From Bugula neritina (taxonomy: Eukaryota > Bryozoa > Gymnolaemata > Cheilostomatida > Bugulidae), in the NCBI GenBank assembly GCA_964035545.1, contig OZ037767.1:31295628-31359627 (forward strand): a stretch of DNA of 64,000 nucleotides. Direction: 5' to 3'. Every line of letters starts with the position of its first letter. Position 1 is the stretch's first letter. Under the pieces are notes generated by a model. The model worked only from the letters and a program-made list of their open reading frames with translations, was not told the origin of the DNA and made no database searches. Positions 1 through 31,321 of this stretch are shown here, piece by piece. The position numbers and the translations under genes were made by a program.

Positions 1-1402
1 ACATATATAAACTTTGCTAACATAATTTTGTTTTTGATGACCTGCACCCTGCAAATAGCATTTATAAGAAATATATGCATCTTCACTAAAGAGGCTTTGA
101 GTTATTTGGTAATGCAATTTTACTTCTTTTGGCATCTGTTAAAAGAAAAGTTATAAATGTAAGTTGATCTTATGCTATTTTAAAGTTAAAGATAGTATTT
201 TTTGTTACTACGCCAACGAAAAGCTACACATATACAAGGAATTAATTAGCTTGAACTGGATTTTGATCTCCAATTTCACCTATGACTGAATATAATTCTT
301 TCTTCTTTGGATGTTTAGTAAGCCACTTCTTTCTGCTCACTTGACCTTAAAAGCTGCATAAATCACATTGAAAGCCAATTGGCAGCCTCCAAACATAAGG
401 AAATAATATAATTATATTATTGCTAAACATAGCATCTTGTAACAAGTTTTGATATGAGTTATGAATTTAGGTTACCTCTTATACTCATCAGTCTAGACTA
501 AACTGCTTTACTACTCAGAGGTAAGAATAAGTAAATCCTAATAACTGAATTTGAATTGTAGATATTTTTGTTAATAAACACTTTTTCAACCATTTTAATG
601 TAAATTATAGATGTAGAAAATTTGAAAACTGTTTTTTACGTTTATTTCAGATTACAAATTATAACCATAATATTTTGAAGACAAATAGAAAATTAATTTG
701 ATGCAAATTAACCTACATGCTACTGTAGCAGCTACAATCGCTAGTCGAAAAGACATTAGTGTATTCAAAAGTTATTTGCATAGATTCTTTAATTAATTTT
801 AACAAAAATAGAGTGTTTAACTTTTCATAACGGCTTTTAAAAGTTTCTCACGACTTTATTAGCTAAATTACAATTTTTTTTCAATTATTTTATTGTTTTT
901 TCTAAATATATTTAACATATAGATATTTATTTTTTTTGCAAGTTTTAGCTTATTTGAAATTTATGCGAGTTATCTTTCATCGTTTATTCAAAAGGCAGAT
1001 TTCACATCATATTTTTAGATTTTGACTTTTGCTCTTATATAAAAATATGCATTTTAATTTAAAAAAAAACATTATCATGAGCATTTGAGTTTTCAAAATC
1101 AATATTTGTAATGGTTTCACTATAATTTGAGTTTTTAGAATGATTTATTTTTTATAAGAACCAACTCTATATGGCAATCGTGCATTTAGTATTACTCTTA
1201 AGGCCTTGCTTACATTTTTGTAATAAAACGTAGTTTATTTAACTTTTTTGTAGATCACACTATGGTGTATAAATCATGCCCCAGCTAATGTTTGTTAAAA
1301 ATATGAAACGCTTGTGCAAGTATTTTTGTATATCAATAAAACATAAGCATTATATTTAACTTATTAGCAGAGCTATACTAATCTTTATTAAAGATACTCA
1401 AG
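1..1402. other. Intergenic, no gene seen
   Basis: AT-rich sequence with frequent stops on both strands. I see no exon with a recognisable protein match and no RNA gene. The right end should hold the promoter of the peroxidase gene that starts at 1403; I see no convincing core promoter element. Confidence 0.5.
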
Positions 1403-4400
1403 ATGAGGCTGTACTGGCCTAAACCAAGCTGCTCCCTGATACTGCTGACTCTCATGGTCTGCTGCTCAGCTCACTTCAACAGAGTGGAGTATAAGAAATT
1501 ACAGAGACAATTCGTCTCTGACTTTAGACAGCATGTATGTATACACAGCAGCTTTGAGTAGCCAATCAAATTAAGTTATTTATTCCTCCTACAATACAAT
1601 AGCTGCCACACTACGCTATGTTTATTTATATCTGTATTTATGTTTACATAGTTATCCATCAAATCTATGAAGATATTCTTCTCTTTTTATATAAACAGCG
1701 GTTTAATGCTTTTTTTCGAATTCTCATACTTCAAGCAATATTATAATTTTTCACTGTAAAATTATGGAAAATTATCAGTTGTAATATGAAATAAGAATAC
1801 CTTTACAGCATCCATGTGCTTTTGGTTCAAGACTGCAAACAATTAGACGTTCTCTGCAATGAAGGCTAAAAGCTGTAGGCAGTGAGATCTCTGTACAGAA
1901 TGTTATTTTGTTTATTTGTTTGGTGTGAAGATTTTCTAACTTCTTCAATCCTCAATTTTAATTGCTTTTTTAGTACAGAAGATATAGAATATAGAAGATA
2001 ATACAATATAATACAATATAATACAATATAACACAATATCATACAATATAATACAATATAATACAATATAATACATTATAATGCAATATAATACAATCTA
2101 ATACAATATAATGCAATACAATACAATATAATACAATATTTATACTTGTAGATGAATTTAATACCAGAGATAATGCAGATGATCTTCCATGATTGTATTG
2201 GTGGGTGTGATGGATGTATTGACTTGTCTGTTCACAATAATATCAGTAAGTTAAGTCAACTTATATAATACCCAGTATAATATTATTGTAACATAGCAAT
2301 GTAATACTAAGTATAATACTATTATAACATAGCAATGTAATACTAACTGCAATATAACACAGCAACATAATACCTAGTATAATATAACATAGCAATGTAA
2401 TACTTAATATAATATAACATAGCAATGTAATACTGAATATAATATAGCATAGCACTATAATACTGAATATATAATATAACATAGCAATGTAATACTGAAT
2501 ATAATGTAGCATATATATAGCAAAGTTTTAAAATTAGGAGACATGTTGATGAAAACTGTCACGCCTTACAAAATTCGAACCACCTAAGTAAGTATAGTGA
2601 CTGCATAAATAATTCAACAGCTTTCTACTCTTAAAGTCATAGTTTTAGATTATCTTGATAGTAGCATGAAATACTTTTTTTTTATAAAAGGTAAGTTACT
2701 ATAAATTTTAGATTTGGGGCCAGCGATGCAGTTTGCTAAAGCCTTCAGGGCCAGAAGAGTTCCTTTCTTAGCCCAGGCAGACGTCAACGTGTTTATAGCC
2801 ACTCAGGTGCTGCAGATAGCTGTGCACAGAGCACAAGGGAGCATAAAGTTGCCGTACTATATAGGCAGACAAGATTGTCATCACTCACACGGCTACCCTG
2901 CGAGAGTGTTTGCTGATGGGGCAGCTACAGACAGCATTTCTTATCTCAAACAAAACTTTGAGTTAACTAATAAACAAGCTGTAGCCTTAATGGGTAATTA
3001 CACTTTAAGTTGTGGAACATTCTAGAAGTTGTGGTATATTTACAACCTGAACAAATGTTTATATAATTATGCAGATATTTATTTAACACCAGTCACAACA
3101 GCTCCCATCAATGTGCCTTCAAATGTTGACAGGATGCCACTCTCTAGGGAGAGCACACAGCCAGGTGTCAGGATTTGATGGGCCATGGGATGACACTGAG
3201 CTGGCACTAGATAACAGGTACTACCAGAATTTGATGCAGTCTGGGTGGGCCATCAGCAACCATATCCACAGGACTTCAAGGTAAAGAGTCATAAAGTTAT
3301 ATTAGCATGGTGATATATTAGCATTAGTAGCAATCATCCTGAAGGACTACCAGTTGTTTTATTACAAATATATTTTCAACAAAAGCATTCTTCTTAGATT
3401 TGGTACAGAATTGAAAGCATGGAGCACCTCAATTGTTTCCTGTATAAAGCAATCAAAATCTAAAATTGATTTTTATGTTGGCTTAAATTTACAGCAAGAA
3501 CTTGTACATGTTTTGGCATTCAGTGCTCTATAAATAATGCATCAACTGGGGGAAATAATTTAAACTTATAAAAATGAACTGCATGCAAAATAAAAATCTA
3601 ATTATATTAGCATTATAGCTGATTTGATAATATAAAGAACAACATTATATATGCTAAGCGATTGATAATTGGTCAACTTTTAATTCCAGGTCATCTCATT
3701 GGCTGAAAGAGGGACCAGGTCAAGAGAAGACAATTATGCTCCACGCTGATATGATTCTCCTGAAACAGTTTTCAACCTCCAGATTCCGTGACAGACCAAG
3801 CTGTCTCTACAGCCGCTGCCGTTCCTCTTCTACATCGGCAGCAGTTAGTAAAGAATAAATTGTATTATTATGATATCAAAATGATTAAAGTAGAAGTATA
3901 ATATTGTTAATCATGTTGACCATTATAATATTATAGGTGATCGAAAGGTTGAGATAAATAGCTGACAAAGATGAAATACTGTATATTTGCTTTAAAAATG
4001 AATTATCACATTACATGAGTTACGAAAACATGATATTTTGATTTGCTAATTAACCCAGTGAAAGCTGTTCTTTTCAAAAATCCTAACCAGTATACTAAAG
4101 AGTAATACTTTATGCTAATGGAGTTAGCAGAGCTGAGGTTTGCTGCAATCATGGGTAAACTTTTACTTAAAGCATTGCCAAACTTTTTAACAGAAAACTA
4201 CTTTAATAATTTATTTGAGCTTGAAGTTCAACTTGACCACATATACATCAAGTACATTGCATTGTTTGCATACCACAACTTTTCATTGCTTTACAAACAT
4301 AGAAAGAAATTTTTGATCAATTTAAACTAAAATGTCTATATAAAAGTATGGATATGTGTTATTTATTTGTTTACAATAGTTCTTTGATTACTACTAGTTA

Positions 4401-4533
4401 TATGATTAGGCATTATGCCTGATTTTAGGTTAGAAGGTTTGCAAACAACCAGGCAAGGTTTCACCGCTCCCTGAAGAAAGCATTTATCAAGATGGTGAAC
4501 TTTGGCTACGGAAATCTTGTTAGAGTTGTATAA
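1403..4533 (+). CDS. Secreted haem peroxidase (plant/fungal/bacterial superfamily), six exons
   Basis: Exons 1403-1534, 2152-2245, 2712-2993, 3133-3280, 3690-3843 and 4429-4533 join in phase to about 304 residues. Exon 1 carries a signal peptide with a hydrophobic core (CSLILLTLMVCCSA). Exon 2 has the distal-site motif FHDCIGGCDGCIDL. Exon 3 has the YIGRQDC segment and ends VALMG; exon 4 supplies GCHSLGRAH, the proximal haem-ligand His motif. Exon 5 has the LHADMILL segment, and exon 6 the C-terminal FANNQARFHRSLKKAF helix. The order fits the PF00141 fold, which uses H2O2 to oxidise substrates. The open frame runs past the exon 3 donor into intron, which hides the proximal His if read unspliced. 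Oddity: the residue four before the distal His, normally the catalytic Arg, is Gln (MQMIFHD). The exon 5 donor (GTTAGT) is the least certain boundary. Substrate unknown. Confidence 0.85.
1980..2150. repeat. ATACAATATA tandem repeat in peroxidase intron 1
   Basis: Many copies of the 10-base unit ATACAATATA with small variants. It runs right up to the acceptor of exon 2 at 2151, so the normal polypyrimidine tract is reduced to a few bases. Confidence 0.8.
2265..2512. repeat. AT-rich minisatellite in peroxidase intron 2
   Basis: Degenerate tandem units of roughly 30 bases built on 'ATAACATAGCAATGTAATACT' variants, about seven to eight copies. The long reading frame on the minus strand here (leucine, tyrosine and isoleucine repeats) is a product of the repeat and not a gene. 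Confidence 0.8.
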
Positions 4534-5894
4534 GTTGAAATCAGCTTCAATTTAAGATATTACTTGTTATAAAACTGAATTAAGTATAAAATCTATGATG
4601 GCTCTTTGGATGTTTAGTATTAGAGATCAAAAAATGATGAACTTAATGTGACTTACCTCTTGATAGTTGGTTTATCTTAATTAAACGCTATTTTCTACAA
4701 TTTGCTAACACTGAGATTCTTTGTGAAGGAGGATCATGTACATCTTATGCTCTATATTATATGACAACTTCTGTTATTAATAGAGTTATTTAATAATTTC
4801 TGTTGATTGTTTTTGAATTTCTGTTTTGCTTTTTGCTGTTGAGTTTTGTTTTAGTTCGATAATTACCATACTTATATGAAACATATATAATAGAATTTAA
4901 TGTAATAATATGATATATAATAACATATATTGCAACATGATGTATGTAATGATATAATAACATATATAATAACACATATTATTATAATAAAATTATACAA
5001 GTGTTGTGTTCTTGTAATTTTATTCCAAGGGTTAAACTAGTTGAACCCAATAAAATGGCACCTTACTTATTTATACATCTTTTATAATAATATATAGCTA
5101 CTGTATGTGAGCTATATAATATTAGCTGTATATAGCCTAATGTACTTTTGTATCATTGAAATGAAAAAGCATTCAATCTGCAATCAGTTACATATACTAT
5201 CATGTGGCAAGAAATGTATATATAGAAAATATTGGTGATACTAGAAAATGTCTTTACTGCATGAGTGCTGCACTTGAAAATATTACTAAATGTTGGGTGC
5301 AATTAATTTGGAAACTGATTTATTTTTGTATTTGATCTAAAAACATTAAGTATAATAGGCACATAAAATAATACTTGAACTATATCAAAAATTAGTATAA
5401 AATTACTTTAGTAGAATGTGTTTTAAAAGTGATAATTTCAACTTGAAAGTATTTTACACCCAAAATACTCAAACAGGAATTAAAGTGCCATTTTAGTGCT
5501 CCACCCAAATGTAGCTTTAGTCTTTACTATTCACTCAAATGGTATTTTCAGTGAGTCTTTTTACTTTAAAGTTACTTGTATTATCTCAAACACACTTCTG
5601 TTGCTATTATTTTAGTTTGATGATAACAAAATTTATTGTGTTTTGTGAAAGTTAGAGAAGTTTGCTCATGTTCAAATATAATAAACAAAATTAAAAAAAA
5701 AACATAAAAAAGGAAATAAATCTAAAATCAACTTACATATTTGAGTCAGAAGAATAAATCGTAGTCGTATACCTGTCAATCATTAATAGGAAATGTGCTA
5801 TATAGGTATTTAAGTATTTCATTTAGAAAAAAAACTAAAAATTAAGTTCAAGAAATTATGAAAACATTAAGCTGTAAAAGATTAAAGTGCCATG
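4534..5894. other. Intergenic between convergent peroxidase and otopetrin-like genes
   Basis: 3' flanks of two convergent genes. It holds an AACATATATAATA-type repeat at about 4860-4990. AATAAA-like hexamers at about 4985 and 5048 could serve the peroxidase transcript. No gene seen. Confidence 0.5.
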
Positions 5895-23099
<17,205 letters not shown>

Positions 23100-25869
23100 G
23101 ATCAGGCTGGTTGGTTTTCCTTCAAGCTCTACTTTTCTTTATGCTGCGATATGTAGCATCCAGCAAATCTAGATTCCTGATTCCTTCAAACTAATTACCT
23201 TCCTTCTTTGAAGTTTCACTGCGTACAAACAAGTTTTCCAAAATCAATATTATAATATGTACGGCTCATTACCAAAACTTAAATAAATCGTTGTTTATTA
23301 CTCCAGTTAGAATATAGCAAATCAATAACATGTCATTTGATCTATTGAACAGATATTGTCATAAGATTCCAAGGAATTTTAAATCAATACAGTAATTGTT
23401 GTTCCAAGAAGAGCTCGGAAATATCCAAGACAGAAGATGATGCAAGACTGTTGACAATTAACTGTGTGGGCAGGGTTATAAAAGTTTGTCATTCAGTTTG
23501 GGTAGTTCTGAATGATGACTCACATAATTTGCTGTTTTTGATCATAAAAATCTTTTGCTAGCTAGAGATATTTTAAACATCAGGGATTGTGTTGTATATT
23601 GAATGCCACAAGAACCATTAGTAATTTAAAAAAGAAAATAATTCAAGATTGAGTTTGCTTATATTTTCATAAATTTAAATCAACATTTATTTACATGATT
23701 TTTGACTGAAAATGCTTATTCTCACTATAAATGAAGCAAAAGTTTTACTTTTGGTAGACTTTTAGGTATATATTACACAAACAATTTAAGTGAAAAGTAC
23801 ACAATACATATTAAATGTTGTTAGCTAAAGAAAATAATTTTCACTATACTATAAGTAAAAACTACTAAGCTAATTTTACAGTTGTTTTGTTTGTGTCTAA
23901 TAAACATTTGCAATTGGCATATTTTTTTAATTTATAAAACAAGTCATTTCAAGTGTAGCTTAGTAAGTCACGGCTCTACGACAGTGAGCAAAAAGATGAC
24001 AATCATGTGCACATGCTGCATGGATCTCACTTTTCTTTGAAATGTTTTTTCATAGCTGTTATAGCTATCTGTGCTAATATATTATTAGAAACATTTTGTT
24101 TAATTTATCTTGATGGGCTGTTTGTTTAGAATTTTCCTATAGTTTCCAGCACCCAAAATCTATTTTTACTTCTATATACACTTGCAACAACTTTGCTTAG
24201 TACTTAGCAATAATTATAACTTTTTATTTTTTATAAATCAAACTTTAGTGCATACAGAATAAATAAAAAAACAAAGAAATGTAAAATGGCTGCCGATACC
24301 TATTTAAAATAATACTTGTTAAATTTACAGTTTATGACACTATTTTAGCAAAATATGCATTGGATGACTCAAATCTAATAACAGCTTCAAATGTATAATT
24401 ATTATTGGTAAATATATAATATACATAATTATGCTTTACTTTAGCAAATTTGTTTTTACTTATAGAGCTACTGTGGCTAAAACATATTACTGCAGCTTCT
24501 GATATTAGTTGTAAAATAATTGAAGAAAACGTATTACTGTACTGTACTTCCTATAAGAGCTTTAGTTGTTAAATTTCGTGACTTTTTCTCGTGTTTATAA
24601 CTAAATTATATTGTAGTATGGGACAGCCTCATGCACCTCTTCTTGGTAAGATATTGAAATAATGCAAATGAATGGAGTGTAAATTAGTCAACATTTGAAC
24701 AGCATGTACACGTGTTGCATACCTAACAGAATCATTCCTTGTTCATCTTTATGTCCTGTTCTTGATTATATCATGAAACAAATATAATATTATAATTATA
24801 CACTTTATACTATACCTACCTACGATATCACAAGATAATTATATTCATATACAACAATTATTGCTCAGTGTAGTTATGAACACTGACTCTTTCAATGGCA
24901 CTGAAGCAAATAGCAAACAACATGCAATCACTCACTGATTTATTCAAATGCAACATAATGCGTATTTGGGAACACAATATTTTCTGAGAAAAACAGCTAT
25001 AATGTTTGCTAATTGAAAATATTTCTTTGCTAAACTAGAAATCATCATGGGTTTTATGTCAATGCAATCAAGTTAAATGAAATAAATTGAAAAAATAGCT
25101 GCTCGTGAGTATAAATGATAAATATCAATAAAGATAGATCAAGTTAAATGCCTTATAGACTAAATGAGTTGCTTTTGTGCAACATAGCCCATAGTCCTAT
25201 CGTGTTCACAACCAAGTGTCTATATATGCTACATTTTATAATATCATAATCTTATAAACCTGAAAATCCAAGTTTTAAATGAAAAATTCTATATAAGAAA
25301 TCACCAGCAATCAAATTAATATTAAGTTGTGCTTTGGAAATGATTCAGCACTCAGGGATGTGGCAAGTTTGATTTGACATGAGGAAAAAGCTAAGCTGGG
25401 AATAAAATGACAAGAAGTTATCACTTTAAGCGCCCTAGTTTTATACACTTTTTAATTATACTATTGTACTTGCTCATTAAAATTTTTGTCGAAAGAGAAA
25501 TTCTCAATAGCAGCCACAATGATTGTTACAGCAATGAACCACACACACATACCTCACAGCTGTTTATTATCCTTAGTATACTATTTTTTTGTACAAAAAA
25601 ATTCCAGTAGACAGAATAAATTTTCTTTTGCATTGCTGTTTTTACATGAGTTACTGTGATGAAATTAAAAAAAAAATTAAAAAGTATTGTAAAGAGAATG
25701 TATCTTAAGTTAGTAAAAGTTAAATCCCACACATGAATGATTACTGTATCTGCAGGGGGTTGGTGGTTGGTAGAAAATATGATTGCACTATACATTTAAT
25801 TTGGAAAGATTAAAAACAATTATTTAGAGCAAATAAAAACATAATATAATATAATAATTCAAAGGTATT
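23100..25869. other. Intergenic between the two otopetrin-like genes
   Basis: About 2.8 kb, AT-rich. It should hold the promoter of copy A (just right of 23099) and the 3' end of copy B (left of 25870). I see no further exon with a recognisable match and no clear transposon ends. Confidence 0.5.
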
Positions 25870-28800
25870 CTATGGAAGAGAATCATACTGATAGAACAAG
25901 GCAATGCAGCGCATGGCTGTTGTGAAATGATAAAATATAATAAAAGGGTACGTAACCCTTGCAATGACTGCGAATGTTGAAGCTCCAAAATACAGTTCCT
26001 CCACAAAGTAAAACTGATCTAAATTTGGGGCATAAATAAAACTAGTAACAATCCACAAAAAAAAGTGAGTTATTCCCAAAAACTGTATAATTTCATTTAG
26101 TTTCTTATTTTTAGAAACATTTCCGTGGGGTAACATCTGCCCAGCCTGCACGACAAAAGCACTGCACACAAAGATTTGAACTATATCAGTGGTTATGTAG
26201 AAAATGTTGGCCCAAGATGTCCCTGTCGCCACAGAAGTAGCGCATCTCGTATCCAAATCTAAAACCCTTACAGTGCTGTTGAACATCTGTCTGTTCACTT
26301 CCCAGTTGTAGAACCTGGCGTCTGGTACAATCACCGCGATGGCAGACACAATTGAAAAAGAAAGCAGAATAATGGAACCGATACAGGATAGACAATAAAA
26401 TATATCAGTAAACCGAAATTTCTGGTAGTTTGATTTTAGGCCAAGCAATGCTTTAAAGCCGTAGAAAGTCAGAAGCAAGTGTACAAGATTCACAAACACC
26501 ATAAAGAGGCTAATGAGCAGCGAGTATTTAAATAGTTCTGTCCTTTCAGAGTTGTCCTCTCCGCTGCAGTCGTAGCTGGTGAAATTAGTGCCATTCTGGT
26601 GCTGGGAAATGACCAACACCATGCCGATGGAAAACAAGAAGATGCCCAGTAGAAGTCCTCCACTACATCCTAGTCCACAGTTCCTGCCTGTTCTGTAGGG
26701 CTGAGCCAGATTAGACTTCTCTTGCTGCAAAGTCTGGAAAGTGAAAATACAATGTGATGTCATATGAGTGATAGTTTCTGTCCAAATCAAGGTTATATAT
26801 AAAATAATTAATGTTATTTAAATAACAGTTTAATCCTACTGCTTATATAGCAAACACAATGCAATGTGTGTGCATTCTAGTTCAATAAATTTAATGAATA
26901 ACTGAAAGTGCTCTTTTATGCTCTATAATATAATACTAAGAGCTATTTTCATGGTATCTACTGTAAGCAAACTTTCTCTAAGTATTACAGAATATGTTTT
27001 TAGAATAGTTAGTTGTTAGAATTTAGGCAGCAAAACACATGTTGACAAAAACAAATTGCATTAGAGACTAAAACAGTAAGAGGACTGCTTCCATACTCTA
27101 CATTCAGTATTTTACTTCTCTCTTCAGCTGTAGGTATAGCAGCTATAAAAACTAAATCATAAAAATAAAGTTAGAAACTAGGCTATACTTGATGTCTAAA
27201 GTAAGATACTGGGCTATACTTGATGTCTAAAGTTAGATAATGGACTATACTTGATGTCTAAACTAACGTCTTTGTGTTGCATGAGATCTGCCTCATCGCC
27301 GTTGATACTAGCCACTGCCGTTTTTAGATTTGCTCTCAGGGTTTCTCTGAAACAGAAAATCTCAAGTCATTAAAATAATATCTGTAAACATGTGTGAACT
27401 TGGGAAGTAAACATGTAGATGACTAATAAGAATATAAACAATGCTTGCCACGCCTTGTATTGAGAAGGTTTATATTCAGACAGTCAAGTTGAAGTCCTTG
27501 AATAATATTTCTCTCTAAAGATATAATAATTGTGTAACGCAACACAATCCTGCCAACCTTTTGCGCTCAACATTGATCCTGTGACTGGCTACGATAGTCT
27601 GCAGCATTTCGTTGCCTTCTCTTTGAAACGGCTGCATTTTCTCTGCACAGTCATTTAGTTTCTGCAATTCTTGGACATCCTGCAACGCCGCCCCTTCTTT
27701 CTTCATTGTTGAGTCCAAAGTTTCAATAGCTTTCTGCAGGGATGCATGGTAACTGCAAAATGTAAGGTATACCTATTTTGGATTATATGTGCGTGCATGC
27801 GTGTGTGTGACATAGAAGCATGACACTACCAATTGCTCTGTTTAAAACAACTTTTCTGCTGTTATACTTTCATTTTTACACCCTCCATTATCACCACTAT
27901 CAACTCTATTACCACTAGCACAGTCACTGTCATTACTACCATACCATTGCTACTACTACTACTACTACATACTACTACTACTACTACATACTACTACTAC
28001 TACTACTACTACTACTACATACTACCACTACTACTACATACTACTACTACTACTACTACATACTACTACTACTACTACTACTACTACTACATACTACCAC
28101 TACTACTACATACTACTACTACTACTACTACATACTACTACTACTACTACTACTACATACTACTCCTACTGCTACTGCTACTACTTATAATACTGCTGCT
28201 CCTGCTGCTTCCAATATTACTACTACTACTACTACTAGTACTGCTACTACTACTACTACTACTGCTACTACTACTACTACTGCTACTACTACTACTACTG
28301 CTACTACTACTGCTACCGCTGCCGCTGCTGCTACTACTGCTGCTGCTACTACTGCTGCTGCTACTACTACTGCTGCTACTGCTACTACTACTGCTGCTAC
28401 TCCTACTACTACACATCTGGAAACTGACACAACATAATAACACACTTGTAGCACTGGTCTACGGTACCACGGGACTCCGGGTCAACCCCCGTAGCCATCT
28501 TCTTGTACAGCTGTTCAATCCATAGCCAAATTCTTCTTTGGGAGGTAGAAAGTTTAGTTCTGAGTCGTCTGTGTGAGTTATTCCTGCCCTCAATCTCATA
28601 CTGGACTCGGTTCAGCTGGATGTTGTTCAAGATGGCGTCATCTGGGATGTTGTCCACGTGATCGAGATGAGTCATCTGACTCCATATTCCAATGATATGT
28701 TCAAACACTACAAACATATCAAAGAGCATACACTATACACACTGTTAGGAGTTGTCAGCTGCTGCAACTGCTATGTGTTGTATTATGACACTCATATTGT

Positions 28801-29187
28801 ATTGATAAAGCCTAACCAAGGAGGGAAAACTCCAGAGTGAAAGGAGAGAAGTAAGAGAGGAGAATGTCGTGGAGACTCTGTAGGTTTGGATCAGAGCAGC
28901 TCGGCTGGCTGGAGGCAATCCAGGGGTCGGTGCTGTTGTCGTAGATGTGACCAAAGAAGTCTAACGAGTGCTCCTCTGTAGTATTTGCCATCAAAATATA
29001 CCCAAAGCAAGTTTTTCAGCAAACAAAAATGATTAACGGTATTGACCAGTTTCTATTGTAAGATGGCTAAAAATTAATAAAAAGGTTGTTTTTACAAGTA
29101 CCGGTATTAATTTAATAGATAAAAGTCTACAGCAAAGCACAATATAACATTTCAATGTTCTAGAAACATATCCTTCTAGTACCTGCA

Positions 29188-29234
<47 letters not shown>

Positions 29235-30242
29235 AAATACTTACCGATAGTTGTGTACATCCAGATAGCCATGTTGGCAGCAATTATGCTGACTAATGAA
29301 ACTTGCAGAAAGGGTTTAGAGTCGAAGCAAGACTTGAGGAACTTCCTGATGAACAAACACTGAAGTAGCGTAAACATAGCCTTAGAGATATAAAATATGA
29401 TGTCAACCACTCCGTCAGCTATGTTGCTATGCAAACAGTTGAACTCACAGATGACAGAGAAGAGATCAAAGGCTATAGCACAGGAAGCGAATATGTACAA
29501 GCCGGCCATGTTGATGATTTCAGGGTAGGACATGGTGTGAGGATGGTGTACGACTGTCCTGATGTAACCCCGGTACTTGAAGGCGTACGCGATGGTGGCC
29601 ACACCCGGTATCAGCAGCAGGATGAGGAATAGCTGAGTTACAAATGGCTGAACTTGATGCCCTGTGACTACACGCTCACTGCTGAGAAACTGAGAGATAA
29701 TGACAGACACGCTGAGTCCAACCAGATACACCAGAATGAGAATAGAGGATATCAGGCCATCTTGTTCAACTGGCCCGTCTCTTCCAGTACGCTTATGACG
29801 GCCGACCTTCAAAGGTGACACCAGCAGCTTGAATGCTGGAATAATAAAGGGAAACCACATACATCTTAATTATAAGCGGACAATGTTTTCTTGTGCGTGA
29901 CTAAATAAATATATACATATTTATAAGTTGAAAACTGTTTGTTGTCATTATATAAGTTACTGACAAATAAATTTAACCGTTTACTTTAATTGTGGATGAA
30001 TTGAGAACAAATTGCGATTACTACTAAGGATAGTTGTATTGACATGAAGAAAGTCAGTGTTGAACATTATAGTCTTTTATATCTTATTCTGATATTCTAC
30101 TATTTGTAGTGTTGGCTACTTTTACTAACTGCACTTTCAACCTAATACATTATTGTGCAAAACTAATTATGGTTTGTTTGAACAAAAATTCTAATTGTAT
30201 AATTAATATGAATTTACCTGTAGAAACATAGCCTTCACCCAT
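25870..30242 (-). CDS. Otopetrin-like proton channel, copy B (seven exons)
   Basis: Minus-strand exons 30242-30218, 29835-29245, 28975-28817, 28707-28446, 27752-27558, 27346-27268 and 26733-25870 join in phase to about 724 residues. Exons 1, 2, 4, 5 and 6 have exactly the lengths of copy A; exons 3 and 7 differ by whole codons (159 against 153 bases, 864 against 861). Membrane layout and signatures match copy A, including PFTLEFSLL, LGITHFFLWIVTSF and YPFIIFYHF. The TM6-TM7 linker is again about 190 residues and likely helical. The first and last exons are well conserved between copies; linker exons are much more diverged. Unlike copy A, introns are short and free of large transposons. Direct tandem duplication is the simplest origin. 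Ion selectivity is inferred from family only. Confidence 0.8.
27949..28412. repeat. (TAC)n microsatellite, otopetrin B intron 4
   Basis: About 460 bp of TAC repeats with TGC, CATAC and CCTAC variants, starting 34 nt past the exon 4 donor in the sense direction. Its leucine-, serine- and valine-rich frames are artefacts. Confidence 0.95.
29190..29231. repeat. (AT)n microsatellite, otopetrin B intron 2
   Basis: About 42 bp of AT, beginning 13 nt past the exon 2 donor. This is the same position as the much longer (AT)n in copy A, so the tract probably predates the gene duplication. Confidence 0.95.
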
Positions 30243-31321
30243 GATGGTGATATAGATATATCGGCTTTACCCTTAGCTTGACGCTTTCTCTCCACACAGT
30301 ATACTTTCGAGCATGCTCTCTAATATGATGCCAAGTCCAGCTCTGCCACAGCAATGAACAGATTCATACCAGTAACTAGGAAATAGGACTCTCTGAGCTA
30401 ATTTTAATAGCATTGTTCAAGCACTTTTATCAACTTAACAATTAAGAATTAAAATTTTATATGAAAATTAGATAAATGTATGAGTTATGTTTTATCTTAT
30501 CACGAAGCGTAACATTGTACCTGGATTCTAGTGACTAAGGTAAAGAACTTTTCACTTCATGCCTAATTATTTATATGTATACACATGTGGTGTTTGATCA
30601 CTTGAAATATTCTTCTTGGGTTTCTCAGAGAAACCTTCTCCTTAGCATCTTGGTGTCGATGCACTATACTGAACGTGGCCAACTTTATCAGATGTAGGTA
30701 GTGACTATGACTCAGCATTTCCCATTTATATAGAGATATCTGCAGGCTACACAATGTACAATACAACCATCTTATCTCTTACAGGCAGGTTAAAAAATAT
30801 AGCAGGATAAGCTGTCCGCAATTATTTTCATTCAACATCTGCAAACGACAATTCTATCCACAGATCATGTTTCCTTGTGCTTCCAGGTATTTGAGAAAGT
30901 GAAAGAAAAATTCCAAGTCAACTTCAAGTTAAATATTATGTATTTATTGTTTTGAAAAGTCCTCAAATTCTGTACAAATTCATGTAAAGCTGTACACCGA
31001 CATATAGTTGGAATATAAAACCTACTGCAATTTACAAATAGCTGCAATGCCATAAAAATAGCAACATAATATATCCAACCTGTACAAGTCATTGCATAGC
31101 AGAAAATAGGTAAAACTGTGACATTAAATGTGGGTGAATAATTCACTGTACGTGTTCTATTCGTAGGAGTTATGGTTCACAGTTAAGAAATGTGACTAAC
31201 ACTAAACTCACTTAACAGACAGACGGTAGTGAGTGTCCAGTCCTACACTTAAGGAGTTGATGGTTTCATGTCTACACACAGCGACACAAACACAATTTAA
31301 TTACAAAAACTAGAAAATTGT
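30243..31321. other. Intergenic between otopetrin B and TIMM13
   Basis: The left part should contain the otopetrin B promoter. A minus-strand AATAAA-like site near 30943-30948 could end the TIMM13 transcript. No exon or element recognised. Confidence 0.5.

Noticed and set aside
4112-4330. 72-codon frame in peroxidase intron 5
   Set aside because: Lies wholly within the intron, with no recognisable motif and no good splice sites continuing it in the peroxidase frame.
24619-24645. Possible mini-exon: ATG followed by eight codons and a GTAAGA donor
   Set aside because: No downstream exon with a recognisable match could be linked to it.
27833-28525. 230-codon leucine/threonine/tyrosine-rich frame and its serine- and valine-rich counterparts
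   Set aside because: Products of the (TAC)n microsatellite in otopetrin B intron 4; no composition typical of a real protein.
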